Of a stretch of 64,000 bases of DNA, positions 35,851 to 64,000 are shown piece after piece. The notes under the pieces are model-generated. The model did not search any database. It was given only the letters and a program-made list of their open reading frames with translations, and had not been told where the DNA came from. How positions within the stretch are numbered: the first letter of the stretch is position 1; every line of letters begins with the position of its first letter. Source of the DNA: Rhyacichthys aspro (Eukaryota; Chordata; Actinopteri; Gobiiformes; Rhyacichthyidae); NCBI GenBank assembly GCA_036850595.1, contig CM072170.1:14352303-14416302 (forward strand), written 5' to 3'. The position numbers and the translations under genes were made by a program.

Positions 35851-38800
35851 TGAATGAAAACAACAGCTATTATGAGGATTTACTCACTTTTTTAAAAACA
35901 CTGCGATTATTTTGAACACAACTATACTCTTAGTCAGTCTCAGTGTTTAACCTAAAGCACTGCCACACACACTTTTTAGAGTCATCAAAAGGAATGTGGC
36001 AAGAGCAAACGCAGTGGCATCTTTGGAAATTTTGCCCACAGAAAACACATATACACAACATATAAATATTCTTGTAGCCTTCATGATTAAAAAGCATACT
36101 ATTATTATGCTATTTAGCACAATTACTTTTTCAGGGCATATGTGAACTTTACCCTAAAATTAACATCAAATCAAATGGACTGGGTTTCTTCTTAGACAGC
36201 AGTAAGTCATAGCTGTTCACTTGCTCTAAAAAGGAGTGTGATGTGTGGAAAAGGTTAAAAAAAAAAAAAAAAAAGTGCACACACCTCCTTTAAAACAAAA
36301 TAAAAGCCTAAGCGTTTTACTCTGCCATCGCCTTCAGGAGTTGCAGTGCACTAAGTTTTCACTCTGCTCAAAAGGCACTGCTACCAAGCAACCCAAATGA
36401 ATCTGGCGCATGTTTTGGTTCGTGCACACTTTAATAAACGTAACAGCAGGATGAGTGCACTGTATGATTTGATTTGCCTGTCTTCTATTCAAATCAGCCT
36501 TTAAGTTATTACGACGCGGTTAAATAAATCCCGCTAAGCTGCCCTCGCTGCAGTCTGACATGCGGAGAACAGCGGCGCTGATTTAATTCCTCTTGATGTG
36601 AAGCCACGTGGAACTCAGAGCTCAGCAGAAAGTGGCCCCATGCAGCAAAAGCATCCAACCACTTTACAGGGCCATCTTTAGGCTCGAGCGCTGCGGCAGC
36701 CCCCACCTCGGAAAACACTTATTAAATCAGTCACGCTTTTCAACTGCAGCTTATAGTTTGCAGTGCATTGAGCAAATGAAAGAAAGGAAGAAGAAAAAAA
36801 AAACCTTTTAAATCAAGCGTGACGTGTTGGGCCAGCAAGTCTGGGAAGGATACAAGATGAGGGGTGTGCAGCTGTAATGAGGCGTTTGTCCTGTCAGCTC
36901 AAGGCAACACTTGGGTAACGCTAAAACAGCCTCATAAGCTAACGCCATGTGCACACTATTACTTTGCCTTAAGAATCCTACATAAGAGACTAACATTATT
37001 TGATGATGCATTGTGTAAAGATTTGCTGTTATATGTTAAACACAATTAAAATAAGTTTTTATATTGTACCAGGATACCACACAGTACATACTAACTTAAC
37101 CAATTAGTCATTTCATAAGAAGAACTACAGTGGCCTTGCAGGGACATGCTGTTGTCCCAAATCAAAACGGTTCAGATGATATTTTAAACAGACTGTATTA
37201 TTTTCTTTTAGTTGAGGAAAACGGTTTAAATCCCAAATAGTATATTATATATAGCAAGCTTTATGATGCCATCTACTGTTTATTATAAGGGATTGCAATA
37301 GATGAGAACTTCTAACGGAAAACCTTGGCCAATCACGTGCTCGCAAAGTCACATGCATGGAAAAGAAGCGCTCCCATTGGTCTACACCGACTTGTAATAT
37401 GAAATTACAAGTGTAATAGCTGCCAATAAAGAATGAATGAATATGTCTTTTAACAGTGTAACAGCTCAAAAAAGAAAAGCATCAACAGAGAAAAGGGAGG
37501 CAACGTAAAGTGCCAATAAATACGTTTAATTCAATCACGTGATGTTTAACAAGGCAGAGATAATTGCTGTAACGCTAAAGTCGGACACTAAAGTTTACAA
37601 GAAGCTGTAAACTACAGTTTGATGGAATGTATTAGTATTTTATGGAGGAAAAATTGGTCCGGTCAATTTTTTTTAATAAAAGAGAAGCAAGAGAGGTCCC
37701 TAGCAAAAAGAAAATCAGGTGAAGTTGCAAACAAAAATCACACTGTTTCTGAAATGCCTAACTCTTCATGCATTCAAAAATAACATGAATGTTCTTCACC
37801 TCCATCCGTGCTCAGTTTGTCCACTCTGGGCACCAGTTAGAACAATAACAGAAATAATGGTTCCCTCTACTGGCTTCTGTGGAGATTTAAATGTTTATTT
37901 TTTTCCAAGACAAGCACACATTTTGACATCAATAAACCCAAGTCTTTTTATAAGCAATCAAAAAATGTATTCATTTTCTAGATAAACATTTGCAGTGGAG
38001 GGCCAGATAATTCAATTTTCCTCACATTAGTCCGTTACATAACCATAAGATGTAGGCTACATACTTGTGTTATCTGAAATCTCAGCTTAAATACGGCGCC
38101 ATGGGAAAAACAAAGTCTGTGAGTCGAGTGACCTTGTGAAACTGATAACATATTAATTGTGGACATTGGAAAGGTCCGTTTGTTTGCACATGTTTGAAGG
38201 ACGTTTAGAGAAAACTGCAAGAATTCTGTATGTTCTACAAAATCATCTTAATTCTATTGGACAAACATACAAAAAGCTCAATTGAGATTGCATGACCTGG
38301 AAAGTTATTCATATAAACCATTTAGCGATCATGCCTCACCGCGAAAAATGTGGATCCCAGACAGCGGATGGGTCACAGTAGATTCCGTTCAGGTCACCGC
38401 AGAATCCATCCAACACATTTAAAATGTGAAAAAATAAACTCAGGCCAACATCATATAGATAGCTTAGCAGTACATAATAAGCTAGTGCCGCTAAAAGTAA
38501 CAGGGCAATTGTGGAAAGCCACTAAAAGGTATTATTATTTGAATTATTTAGAATTTATTCTGTAAAAAGGAGGGAAGCTGCTGGTCATGTGACCTAGGCC
38601 TGAGTGAAGTGCACTGATTTAAAGCTGACAAAAGTAAAAAATTGTCAGCTTTGTATAAAATATTCTAGACGCTTAACAATTTAACAAAAGTAGACGTCTG
38701 TCAAAAGAATAAAGATTTTAATGTGAAAACTGCTGGTAATAGGTGCAATGCTACAATTATAAAGAATATTAGAAACAAACATTGAAAGAAAGGGTTCAGT

Positions 38801-39245
38801 CTTAAAACAGGAATGCAATGTCTGAAACATTCTCTGAAAATGCCCCGTCCAATCTTAGTATTGCCCATCTCAGAACCAGTCTACCCTGACATAAGCAGGT
38901 CTCAGGTCTTCAGAATGCCTGTATGTCAGCGGTAGATAAGTATACCTCTGGCCTGTGATGGATCAGACATTTACGCCTATATAATTTTATTTTATTTTTT
39001 TTAAGTTAAAGCCACTCAAAACCAGTTGTAGTCCAAGTACTGAAAACCAGTTAACACTCAAGTTAAGCCAGTTTAACTCCAAATACACATAAAGCTAGTT
39101 AAACTAAAGTTTTGTTTAATTTATTGGAATAATAGCCTAACGTACCTATATCAACTTGCCTCACATTTTCATCCAAGTGTTTTATCTGTACTTACAAAAA
39201 AGATATATCTTGCTCAACACCCATCACGCATGTTCCCTGTTTTGT

Positions 39246-39259
39246 CCACTAGATGGCGC
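39246..39259 (+). promoter_or_regulatory. CTCF-consensus site
   Basis: CCACTAGATGGCGC agrees with the CTCF core consensus CCASYAGRKGGCRS at all 14 positions. It lies between PSMC1 and CALM1, about 1.7 kb before the CALM1 start codon. Binding is inferred from the motif alone. Confidence 0.5.
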
Positions 39260-40690
39260 TTTAGTCAATGACACTGGTCCTTCATACAGGAGACTGATGC
39301 GCTTAATACTGTTCTAGCGACACTGCGATATTAAGGCTGTACTGGGTGGCTGTCTGTTGTCCTTAAACCTCCTGGGGTTTGTTGTATTTTATTATAATAT
39401 AACAGAAAAAAACTGTTGCCATTTTACCATCTAAACGCTATTATTTGCAGTTTTATAATACGCACTAGTGGCTGATTCCATGTCCATACGCACTTCCTAC
39501 ATCGACATTCGCCCTGCACCTTTCGCTTAAAAATAACTTAGACTGAACGTATCGGAATAATATCACGGACAAATAAAGTGGATATAATATCGTGTCGAAA
39601 TATCCGCTCGTTTTAAAGTTTGCTGTATTTATATTTATTATATTTCAATCAAGTGCCACTGCCTGGTGCAATGCAGGTCCCGTGTAGCCAATCAACGAAG
39701 TCGACACATGGAGTATAATATTGCAGGTCTGCTGTAGCCAATCAGAAGCGCCGTCAGATAGCTCCACGGCAAATTCTCCAGTGTCAACCGGGCAGCGTCC
39801 TACACCAGAGGTATCCATCCGCGGGGGATAACTAGTGCCTGGTAATTGCAGTTTTGCTGGTCTAGTAAATACATATAAAGTAAGAAGAAAAAAAAAAGAA
39901 ATAATAAATGCCATAAACAGAGAAATATATACAACACTGAAAAGGAAAACATAAGCTGATTTTGTCTTATACCCAATCAGTGCAATTTTTAAAAAAGGAT
40001 GCGTTAAGCAAGTAGATTAAAAGTATAAATAAATAATGGAATAGATTAATGTTTTTTTAAATATGTTCATAATTCAGTTACAGTTTGGTTTTGCTTATTT
40101 GTTACTGTTAAAAGTGTTATGCTTATTCTCTACCCTAAGCCTAATTTATTGTAACTACTAAAGAACAAAAAAATAAAAAATAAAAATTATAGATGTATAT
40201 ATAATGTATGTAAACAGCCATCTTTGGGCCTCCTTGCAAATATTATTTAAAAAATTACACAATATACACATTTGCATCCCCAGTAGAGTATGAATGTATG
40301 AGTGTGGGGATGCTCATAGTGCACTGCAGACAAACCAGGCAAATGCCTATGGCCCCAAGCACTAGACTTCTGATTACACATTTGCAAAAAGAAACTTAAA
40401 TGCCCTCCTGTTTACATGGCAGGTACATTTATGAGTGCGTAGCTCACAGTTCCTAAAATGTGAGCTATGGTGAGCTATCATATTTTAAGCATAATACTGT
40501 CACAGACACTTTTATGCATTGTTGAAACTGAGATTTTTTTCTTTTATTTTCTTTTTTGGAATCTCAAATAAAACATTTCAATACCCACTTTTGTTTTTTG
40601 CCCACTGATCTTAAATCTATCTTTTAACTTTATTGGACTACTGTTAAAAAAAAAAAAAAAACCTTAAATAACTATTGTGCTCATATTCAT

Positions 40691-40976
40691 GATTGGTGTG
40701 GCTTTGGTGCCTCATTTTTTGTGTACTGGGGCCCCTGCTCACCTGCCCAGGAACCACAACTTACCAGAATCGCCTCTGTTGCCGCTGCTGCAACGGAATT
40801 GAAATAAGGAAGTGAGTGATCAGTGCTAGTGCGGCGGAGGGATACACACAGGCAACCCCCCATTCTGGCCGTGGCCAATATACACACTGCTAACCCGCCA
40901 GTGTAGCTCCATCTAAGGATCGACCACTCTCCGAGTCTGCCTCCACAGACCGACAAGCACACACAACCCATCCGAT
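40691..40976 (+). promoter_or_regulatory. CALM1: CALM1 promoter and 5' UTR
   Basis: Composition turns GC- and CpG-richer here and stays so for several hundred bases beyond exon 1, as at a CpG-island promoter. An inverted CCAAT (attgg) lies near 40692. No clear TATA box is visible. The transcription start cannot be fixed. The antisense open frame over this stretch is probably spurious. Confidence 0.5.
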
Positions 40977-57100
<16,124 letters not shown>

Positions 57101-58155
57101 AGCTCGCCCGCCCTGTCCTGTCCCTTCTTAGAAGAAAAAAAGAGAAAAACAACAAAAAAAACCACAATGTTTTACTTACCTCTTGGAAAAAATGTTCATT
57201 TATTCATACTGTTTCTGTATAGAAAATAATTGAATGTTGAATTAAAATATCCTTCTGTCCACACAGGAAAATATAAAAATATACAAAAAATATCTGCATG
57301 AAAATGATGGTTAGTGATCCTGTCCCCTCCCCCCGGAGATCAGTTTAGCATCAGTACTTAACCAGTAAAATAATAACAACAACCCTGTAACGACTACCTT
57401 CAGACTAAAGCAGAAGCATTTGGCGAACTCCTTCCAGTTCCACTTGCTCGTGGTAAATGTCTGGGCTGGCCATCTCTTCTTTCTCTCTTCTCTGTTTTCT
57501 GTTCTTCATGCATGCAGCTTGAGACCGGAGCACTAACCCCCGCCCCATCCCTCCTCCGGGCTACCAGAGCGTGCTGACTCCACTATAAGCTGTCCTCTTG
57601 TTGGTTTGGTACAGTTTTTTTGTATTTGGAGAGGAACCCTGTACTGTTAAAGATGAGAGATTAACCAGGTTCTAACTCAAGCGTTAAGTGGAATGGGACT
57701 TAATTGTATGCTAGATAAAAAGTGAAAAACAATGTACAAAAATACATTTTCAAATGTTTGGCATGTTTTTTTGTTTTTGTTATGGTTTTGGATGGCCATC
57801 TTAGTAGTTGTGCATCCTGCCCTTTAAAGAGGGGGGACTTAAGAGTCTTACGGTGAGCTTTCTTTATTTTTTTTTTCTTCTTTTTTTTCGCTGAGATGGA
57901 GTGTCTGTCCTCTTTCTTGCAAGAGAGAATCACTGGCCTTCACTTTTCTTTTTCTTCTTCTGTTTCTCGGCTCAGACGAGAGCATAGTGAGGGGTGTACT
58001 GTGTTAGAGCAGCGCATGCTGTTAGGAGTGTCAGCGCACCATACTTCACAGCTGTTCATCTGAGTTCAGTTTACATTCATTCCAAGTTGTACATGCTAGT
58101 CTTTATTTTATTTTATTTTTTTTTTCAAATAAAAGACCATGAACTTTACTATGTC
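57101..58155 (+). other. CALM1: CALM1 3' UTR with two poly(A) signals
   Basis: A 1-kb 3' UTR. An early ATTAAA lies at 57241-57246, about 140 bases after the stop. A strong AATAAA lies at 58128-58133, followed by a T-rich stretch. Short and long 3' UTR forms are known for mammalian CALM1 and are plausible here. Confidence 0.65.
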
Positions 58156-59442
58156 TTATGTCATTTTTTAGATTGAAATGCTTTATTGTGAAAATGATCT
58201 ATAAAGACAGCATAACAAGTCTGTATGTTGTTTACCAACTAGACAAATGTGTCTAATAAATGATTTGAAGCATCTGTCTCTCCCTGTGCAGTGTCATTGG
58301 GTGTAGCTCTGTTCCATTACACGGTGCTGAGGCTGTGGAGAGAGTGAGCTGCTCGCTGGGGACAGACAGCCACTGTTTGCTCTCGCACTCAGCCGTGAAT
58401 ATACATACACATCTATGACGCCTCTTCTCTCTCAAGACCCAACTGGTTGCTAGGCAACAGGACCATGCTGTAACTGGGATGTTGGGGGTTTTTGAAAAGG
58501 CAAGTGGGAGTTTGAATAAGCCCTCCTGCTTATGCCGAAGACTCCATGTTGGCTTGTCCTAGTAAGGCAAACCAGGCCACAGCTCACAGCTCTCTGCTGC
58601 TGCTGCTGCTTTAACAGCACCCAGCACAGGACAGGCCTCGGACACATTACAACCTAAATGTCCAAAAAGTTAAGGAAGCGCTGCATTGTTTTACTATATT
58701 TGGCTTGTAATGTGACCATGTTTGGAAAGGAGCAAAGATAGACTGAGACTCTCCACCCACCTACACACAGCAGGCAAGATCAAGCATGAATCTAACCAAC
58801 AGCACACTTCCATGATTCCTCACTCCTATACATAGTCATACACACCTTATCATTCCCATCTCGCACAGGCATGTGTGACCACACTCTGTGAATACACCCT
58901 GCATTCCTAATATAATCTGTGTGCTCCTGATTTTAAATGAGAGGAGCCTTATTCACGTGCAATAACATCAAAGCAGAAAGTCAGCGTATCATCTGCTTAT
59001 TAGAGCAAGTGGCTTTTATTCAGAAGAAAACCAGGCAGACTTGATGGATTCAATATTCCTAGGCCCCACCCTGCAGTAGCTCTCAGCCAATAGAAACTGT
59101 TGACTGAGGCTGACTGACACTGGGAACAAAAAATGTTCATGCTCAGAAATAAGTAAGAAGAAAATAATTTCCTCAGTACTATGTGGCTTGAACATACTGT
59201 AATCTTTCTTACACGATGAGCCTCGAGCACTATCCAAATAATGTATGGCATAACACAAATAATTCAGTGGTAGATGAAGACAGCATGTGGGTCACCAAAC
59301 GGACAAATGCACTCAGACACGCTGCTTTAGCTGTGGCTTAATATACACCACACAACCAATGAGGCAAAGCTAAACACACGGCCCTCCAATCCTAAAGCCG
59401 GCAAGGTGTGGCTCTAACATTAAAGGCTTCCCTGGAAAAGGC

Positions 59443-59464
59443 CTCTCCTCCTCCTCCTCCTCCT
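59443..59464 (+). repeat. CTC trinucleotide run
   Basis: About seven CTC units in a GC-rich stretch downstream of CALM1. Confidence 0.85.
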
Positions 59465-62400
59465 GTCGGCCGGGGTGGGAAGGGACACCTGAGCACCCTG
59501 GGGGTTAAATTAAGAACATCAATATTTCACGTGTAAATGAAGCAGCGCACCGCGGAGGCAGTAATGCGAGAAGGATTGACCGGCCAGAGGTATCGAGTAT
59601 CAGCAGCCCCTGGAAAGAACACTCACAAGCCCGGCCCGGGGCGTACTGCAGCAGTGTGCTGATTGGTTTGTTTGGGTCAAAGTGTATGTCTAGGAGAGGT
59701 GTGTGTCCTGTACGTGGTGTGGGCGGGTGGAGGGGAGCGGGGCAGGCGGGGGCACGTGTGGCGTCTAGCTACTGTCCAGCCGAATCAGAGGGTTAAGGTA
59801 GTAACCGAGGCGAGCGGCGACAGGGGCTAACAGGCAGGCTTCTAGCACTTTCTACACACCGCACGCTACTGAAGCTGCAGTGAGGGATGTGTGTCACTTT
59901 ACATATTCTTTGTGTAAAGTTACAGTAAATACACAGCCAAAAAATGCTTGCAGGGTGGTAAATCCCTCAATTTCCTTCCTCTACAATGAACTCAGGATGT
60001 TCATTTTTGTGCCTTTAGAAGCAAACGAAACAAGGAGGCATAATATGAAGGATTTAATGACAAAATAAATCCTTCCTTAATCTTCGGTAAAACTTATTTC
60101 ATACCTTTGTCCATCTATCTCCAACAAAGTAGTGGAGAATGTGCCTGAAAATGAAAAAGAACTGTCCTCTGTCTGTATTTTACCATTGTATTGTTTACAT
60201 GGGGTAATTTCTTCTTATTCCTTTTAATTATTTTTGAGAGTAGATAATATGCTAAAAGCAAAAGGATATACTTCTATCATTGCAGGTAATTGCACATGAA
60301 GTTGCTAAACAAGCTAAACAAGCAAACCTTGTCACTGGAGGCCTTTTTCCAGTTGCTCAGTGTGACTAGAAATACTCACAAATCAGTAAACTAAAGTACA
60401 TCTGCCTATAAGTCTTACATCAAAAGCTGCATTAAGCGCAAACCTACACATTACACTTTTTAGAGCATGTGAACAGCTATGGCACACTGCAGGGACATAC
60501 AACAGAGGATTTTTTATTTATTTATTTTACTCAAGTAACTTTTTTAACTTCAAGCAGTAGTGGTATAAAATTGTTATAGATCTTTTGAAAATTACATTAT
60601 ATTTGTGTGTACTTTCACTCAACACTTTGTAATCATTTTGTTGCGTACTAATTATAATAGTAGTTTAAAATAGTACTTTGAAGTCAAGGAAATGGCTACT
60701 TCAACTGAGCTCTATCAGTCCCAGATTTGAAAAAGAGGATGATTTTTAAAGTGATGCTGCATTTTATTTATTTATTTCTCATAAGCCGCTAGCTACAACA
60801 GGAAAATGTAAAAAAAACAAAAAACAAAACTATTAAAACAAAGTTCATGTTGTTTGGCTAGCAGACTAGCATAACTGACACGAATCAGGTAAGTGACACA
60901 AATCCGGAAGTAATGGGATCTGTGGAGCTTAACATAGATCAAAGTGTGGCATTTTTACATGATTATACACTATGGAAAACATAGATCTGACTGATGTCCA
61001 ACTTTATCCTACAGCATTTAACGCAGATTACATTTAATGCAGAAATTGTTGATATCAGGAACAATTTGTGCCTCATTTCTTGTATCTAAACGGTTATCTC
61101 AATAGTGCTTACTCCCCTGCTAACATCAACAGCTTAAACTAACACTTCAGTTCTTAGCTCAATGTCACCAGCTGTAATAAAGAAGAGCGCAGAGGCCCTT
61201 TTATAGAAACGACACACTGTGAGCGTCAGCACACTCTAAATTACACCGAGCGCACACATCCATCCGCACACTGACGCCAACATTTCTCCAGATTTCTTCA
61301 CAGCCCTTCTCCTGGGGCAACAACTTCATTATTGTTTTTTCCCCCTTTTAAATCTGTTGTTTTCTTTATTCCACTGTATTCCCAGCCCAAAATGCAAAGA
61401 CACCACCGGTAATTAGGTGGTATAGATTTTGCCATAATGTTTTTTTGCAGCCTCACCGCTTGTTCTGGGCCTCAGAGGGTCGTTTCCACCGTGTTGCGCT
61501 AATGACGACTGGGGAGGTGGAGGAGCAGCGCGCCGCAGAGGCTTTGGCTCTTCTCGCTCGTCCTACTCTGCAATGCAGCGTATCCCCCCACCCCCACCCC
61601 CACCACTTCCACCACCTCCACCACCCGCACCCTCCCGACCGACACCAGCAACTGTCCCACCAAACCCAGCCTTAAATCAGCGCCGGTGCCTTTTCAATTA
61701 CCGGGACTCTCCCTAACTCTTTCTCCGATGCTCTAATAGCCCAGCCATCTCTTGATTTCTTGCTCCTCTCTCTTTCCCCCTCATTTACCTTGCTCTCTGC
61801 CGACTCCATTTGTCTTACGGTGCATTTTCATTTTTATGGACTCCAATCACTCTTCTTCTCACTCTTCTTCACTCTTTTTTTTAACCCCTCTCCTTACCTA
61901 ATTGTCTAGCTCTTCCATGCATCAGTCAGTGCAGTTACATGCAAGGGAAATTTGGATTATTGCTATAGTCTGACAAAAATAAAGCTTTAAAATTGCAAGT
62001 AAACGCCTTAATCTGACAGATATGGCATTTGAATTTCTCCAAGTCGGACCTGGATAATGCCTTCCCTTTTAAAAATGTTTGAAAAAGGTATTGTATACGC
62101 CAACTTACTGACTATTTAGATATGCAAAATATATATGGTACTTGTATTTTCACTTTGTGTTTTGAAAAAAGCACCACATACATAGCAATATTTGATCTAC
62201 TTGAGAAAAAAAAATCAAAATTTAATATAGCATTTAAATCTTAAACATTTGATAGATTTCTCCTCAGCAAGCTCCTACACTCTGGTTTCAAGAGCTTTAG
62301 AAATAATATTTCTGGAAAAAAAAAACCCAATGTGTAAGTACAAGGGATCAACTCTGAAAGGAAAACCATGGAACTTGGGATTCCACAAGGGTCAATATTA

Positions 62401-62549
62401 GGACCCCTCCTATTCATCATTTAATCTAGCTTTTTCAAACAAAAACAAATGAGAAAAGAGGGATACTCGTGGGTTTTTAAACTGGTAAAGATAAGCAGTT
62501 TATGCAGGTCTCTCATGGTATAAAAAGGTTATACAATTGAGTAGCTACG

Positions 62550-63190
62550 TTTATTAGCATTCACTGATTTTCTGTTATGGGTGTGGGGACAGGAGCCTAT
62601 CCCAGATAATATAGATGCGAGGTGGTTCAGGTAGAACGGAGTGCATTGAAAACACTTTTTAATTTACTAATCTATTGTAGATATAGTCAACTAAATACCA
62701 CAAGCATTTAGTTGACTATATCTACTAAAACTACACAAGGTTACAGGTTAAGTTTAAGTTGTCGACAAGATTGTAAAGCTTAAACATATAAACATATTTA
62801 TATACATAATAAAAGATGCTTACTTAATATCAAAACAGGTTTCAAATATTATTTAAAAAAATTTGGCAAATAAGTCTTAAAGAGCCGAGAAAAATATGGT
62901 CCCAACATGAGACCAGTTGTGAACCACTGCCTCAGACAATCCACATTTATTTGCAAGGCTAACACTCACTGAAAGTTAACATTAATTTTCACTTTCATTC
63001 ACTATGGACAGTTTAGATATGCCTAAACATGCATGTTTTTTGATGGTATATAGGAGGAAGCCAAAGGACCTCGAAAGAACCCATAGTAGCTTGGGGAGGA
63101 CATGCAGACTCCACACAGAAAGGTCATCACTGTCCAGCCTGGTGATTGAACTCACAACCTTCTAGCTATAAGGGGAGGAGTGCTAAGTCT
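62550..63190 (-). mobile_element. tRNA-SINE-like repeat split by an insertion
   Basis: On the minus strand, 63190 to about 62950 reads a tRNA-like B-box region (ggttgtgagttcaatcacc), then 'tgtgtggagtctgcatg', 'ttggcttcctcc' and 'aaaacatgcatgttt'. Its continuation 'tgggataggctcctgtccc' and 'aaaatcagtgaatg' lies at about 62640-62550. The two halves form one copy of a very common teleost repeat, interrupted by about 300 bp of unrelated AT-rich sequence (about 62650-62945). Confidence 0.6.
62677..62725. repeat. Perfect 20-bp inverted repeat with 9-base loop
   Basis: Arms at 62677-62696 and 62706-62725 are exact reverse complements, with the loop ACCACAAGC between them. The pairing stops at a T-T mismatch just outside. 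It lies within the insertion that splits the SINE-like repeat. Confidence 0.9.
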
Positions 63191-64000
63191 GACTAAACTC
63201 TGCATGTGAGCGTTCTGTTGCTGGGCTTTTCCTCACCGAAGCCCGGCCTCTCTCTATTTACAGGGAAGAATAGGCTCATCCATCTTTGATTGTTGTGAAA
63301 TATTACGGCAGCGTCCGACAACCAACCCTCCCTGAACCTCATGCAATATTCAGAGGTGATGATATAAGATTCCCGCTAATGAAAAAAACAGCAGGCAACA
63401 CAAACAGGCCTTTAATAATCGGCCGGCGGAACAGGCTGACGACTACAGTCTGGGACGGCATAGGGCCCCTGGGACAGACAGAGAGACAGAGATTCTTGTC
63501 AGAGTGAGTTTACGATTGAATTTCAAGTTCCGATTTACTTGCCCCTTTGGTCAGGACTGTTGTTTTGTCTATTACAGTGGTTCTCAAACTATGGTTCTCA
63601 TCCCACTGGTGGCTCTTTTTTGAGCGGTACAGGGACCTGGAGAAGTTTTCTTTTTTTGGACTGAAATTTATTTATTTTTTTAATGCAGCTCCATTATTCT
63701 CCACTAGAGAGAGACCATTTTGATCATAATCCATTTGATTTTGTGCAAATAAAAACCAAATACAAGTACTTGGGGCAGCTAAAATCAGGTAAAATCTATC
63801 AATGTCAAACTGAAACCAGTTAGAACCTGTTAAAGTCCAACTAAAATCAATGAAAACCTTTCAACAACCAATTTAAAGCTTCAAAAAATCAAATCCAACA
63901 AAAACCACCTGGGACACGTTCAAGTCCAACAAGAAGCACTTAAACTGTATTTAAATATAACTGAACTCACTTTAGACCTGTTTTATGTCCATAACCATTA

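Larger units (their letters stand above)
34681..40690. other. Intergenic region PSMC1-CALM1
   Basis: About 6 kb, mostly AT-rich. It contains a decayed Tc1 transposon (35215-35850), a GC-richer patch at 36430-36720, a perfect CTCF-consensus match at 39246-39259 and a near match on the other strand at 37860-37873. No coding exon is recognisable. In human, NRDE2 lies in this interval; nothing resembling it is visible here. Confidence 0.7.
58156..64000. other. Intergenic region downstream of CALM1
   Basis: About 5.8 kb with no coding exon that I recognise; TTC7B, the next gene in human, is not seen. Contents: a GCT-triplet run near 58596-58612, a CTC-triplet run near 59443-59464, GC-rich blocks at 59400-59880 and 61250-61680 (the latter with repeated CCCCCAC and CCACC words), an interrupted SINE-like repeat at 62550-63190 and a CpG-bearing block at 63280-63510. 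Confidence 0.65.

Noticed and set aside
61445..61675. 76-codon frame rich in His and Pro
   Set aside because: It is produced by repeated CCCCCAC and CCACC words.

Overview
The window is vertebrate nuclear DNA, most likely from a ray-finned (teleost) fish. It is AT-rich, its genes are split by GT-AG introns, and it carries typical fish interspersed repeats: a Tc1 transposase relic, a tRNA-SINE-like repeat, an L2-like LINE tail and short inverted-repeat elements. Nothing looks bacterial or viral. There are no operons, CRISPR arrays or rRNA genes, and I found no tRNA gene.

Three protein genes lie head to tail on the + strand. (1) KCNK13 (THIK-1 two-pore K+ channel): the last two coding exons are at 10747-11510 and 15872-16027. 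The first exon must lie upstream of base 1, so 1-10746 is intron. (2) PSMC1 (Rpt2, an ATPase of the 26S proteasome base): complete, 11 coding exons from 25157 to 34500, joining to 440 codons plus stop with no frame break. (3) CALM1-type calmodulin: complete, 6 coding exons from 40977 to 57100. The ATG sits alone in exon 1, and the joined 149-codon product agrees with vertebrate calmodulin at every position I could compare. The order KCNK13-PSMC1-CALM1 matches human 14q32, except that the human interval also holds NRDE2, of which I see no trace here.

Layout: 1-10746 KCNK13 intron 1 (LINE relic, 31-bp minisatellite, SINE-like repeat); 10747-about 16920 KCNK13 end and 3' UTR; about 17-25 kb intergenic; 25.08-34.66 kb PSMC1; 34.7-40.7 kb intergenic (Tc1 relic, consensus CTCF-like site); 40.7-58.15 kb CALM1, with two introns of about 6.3 kb that hold GC-rich blocks and inverted-repeat elements; 58.2-64 kb intergenic (nested repeats, a perfect 20-bp hairpin, possible conserved non-coding blocks).

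The three genes do not form a pathway. One is a plasma-membrane leak channel, one a proteasome motor subunit and one a calcium sensor. Their adjacency is old conserved synteny. I did not find a convincing new biological system. The most worthwhile leads are an apparently extra 3' intron in KCNK13, a GC-rich block in CALM1 intron 1 that is open on both strands, a SINE-like repeat split by an insert carrying a perfect hairpin, and several GC-rich non-coding blocks that could be conserved regulatory elements.
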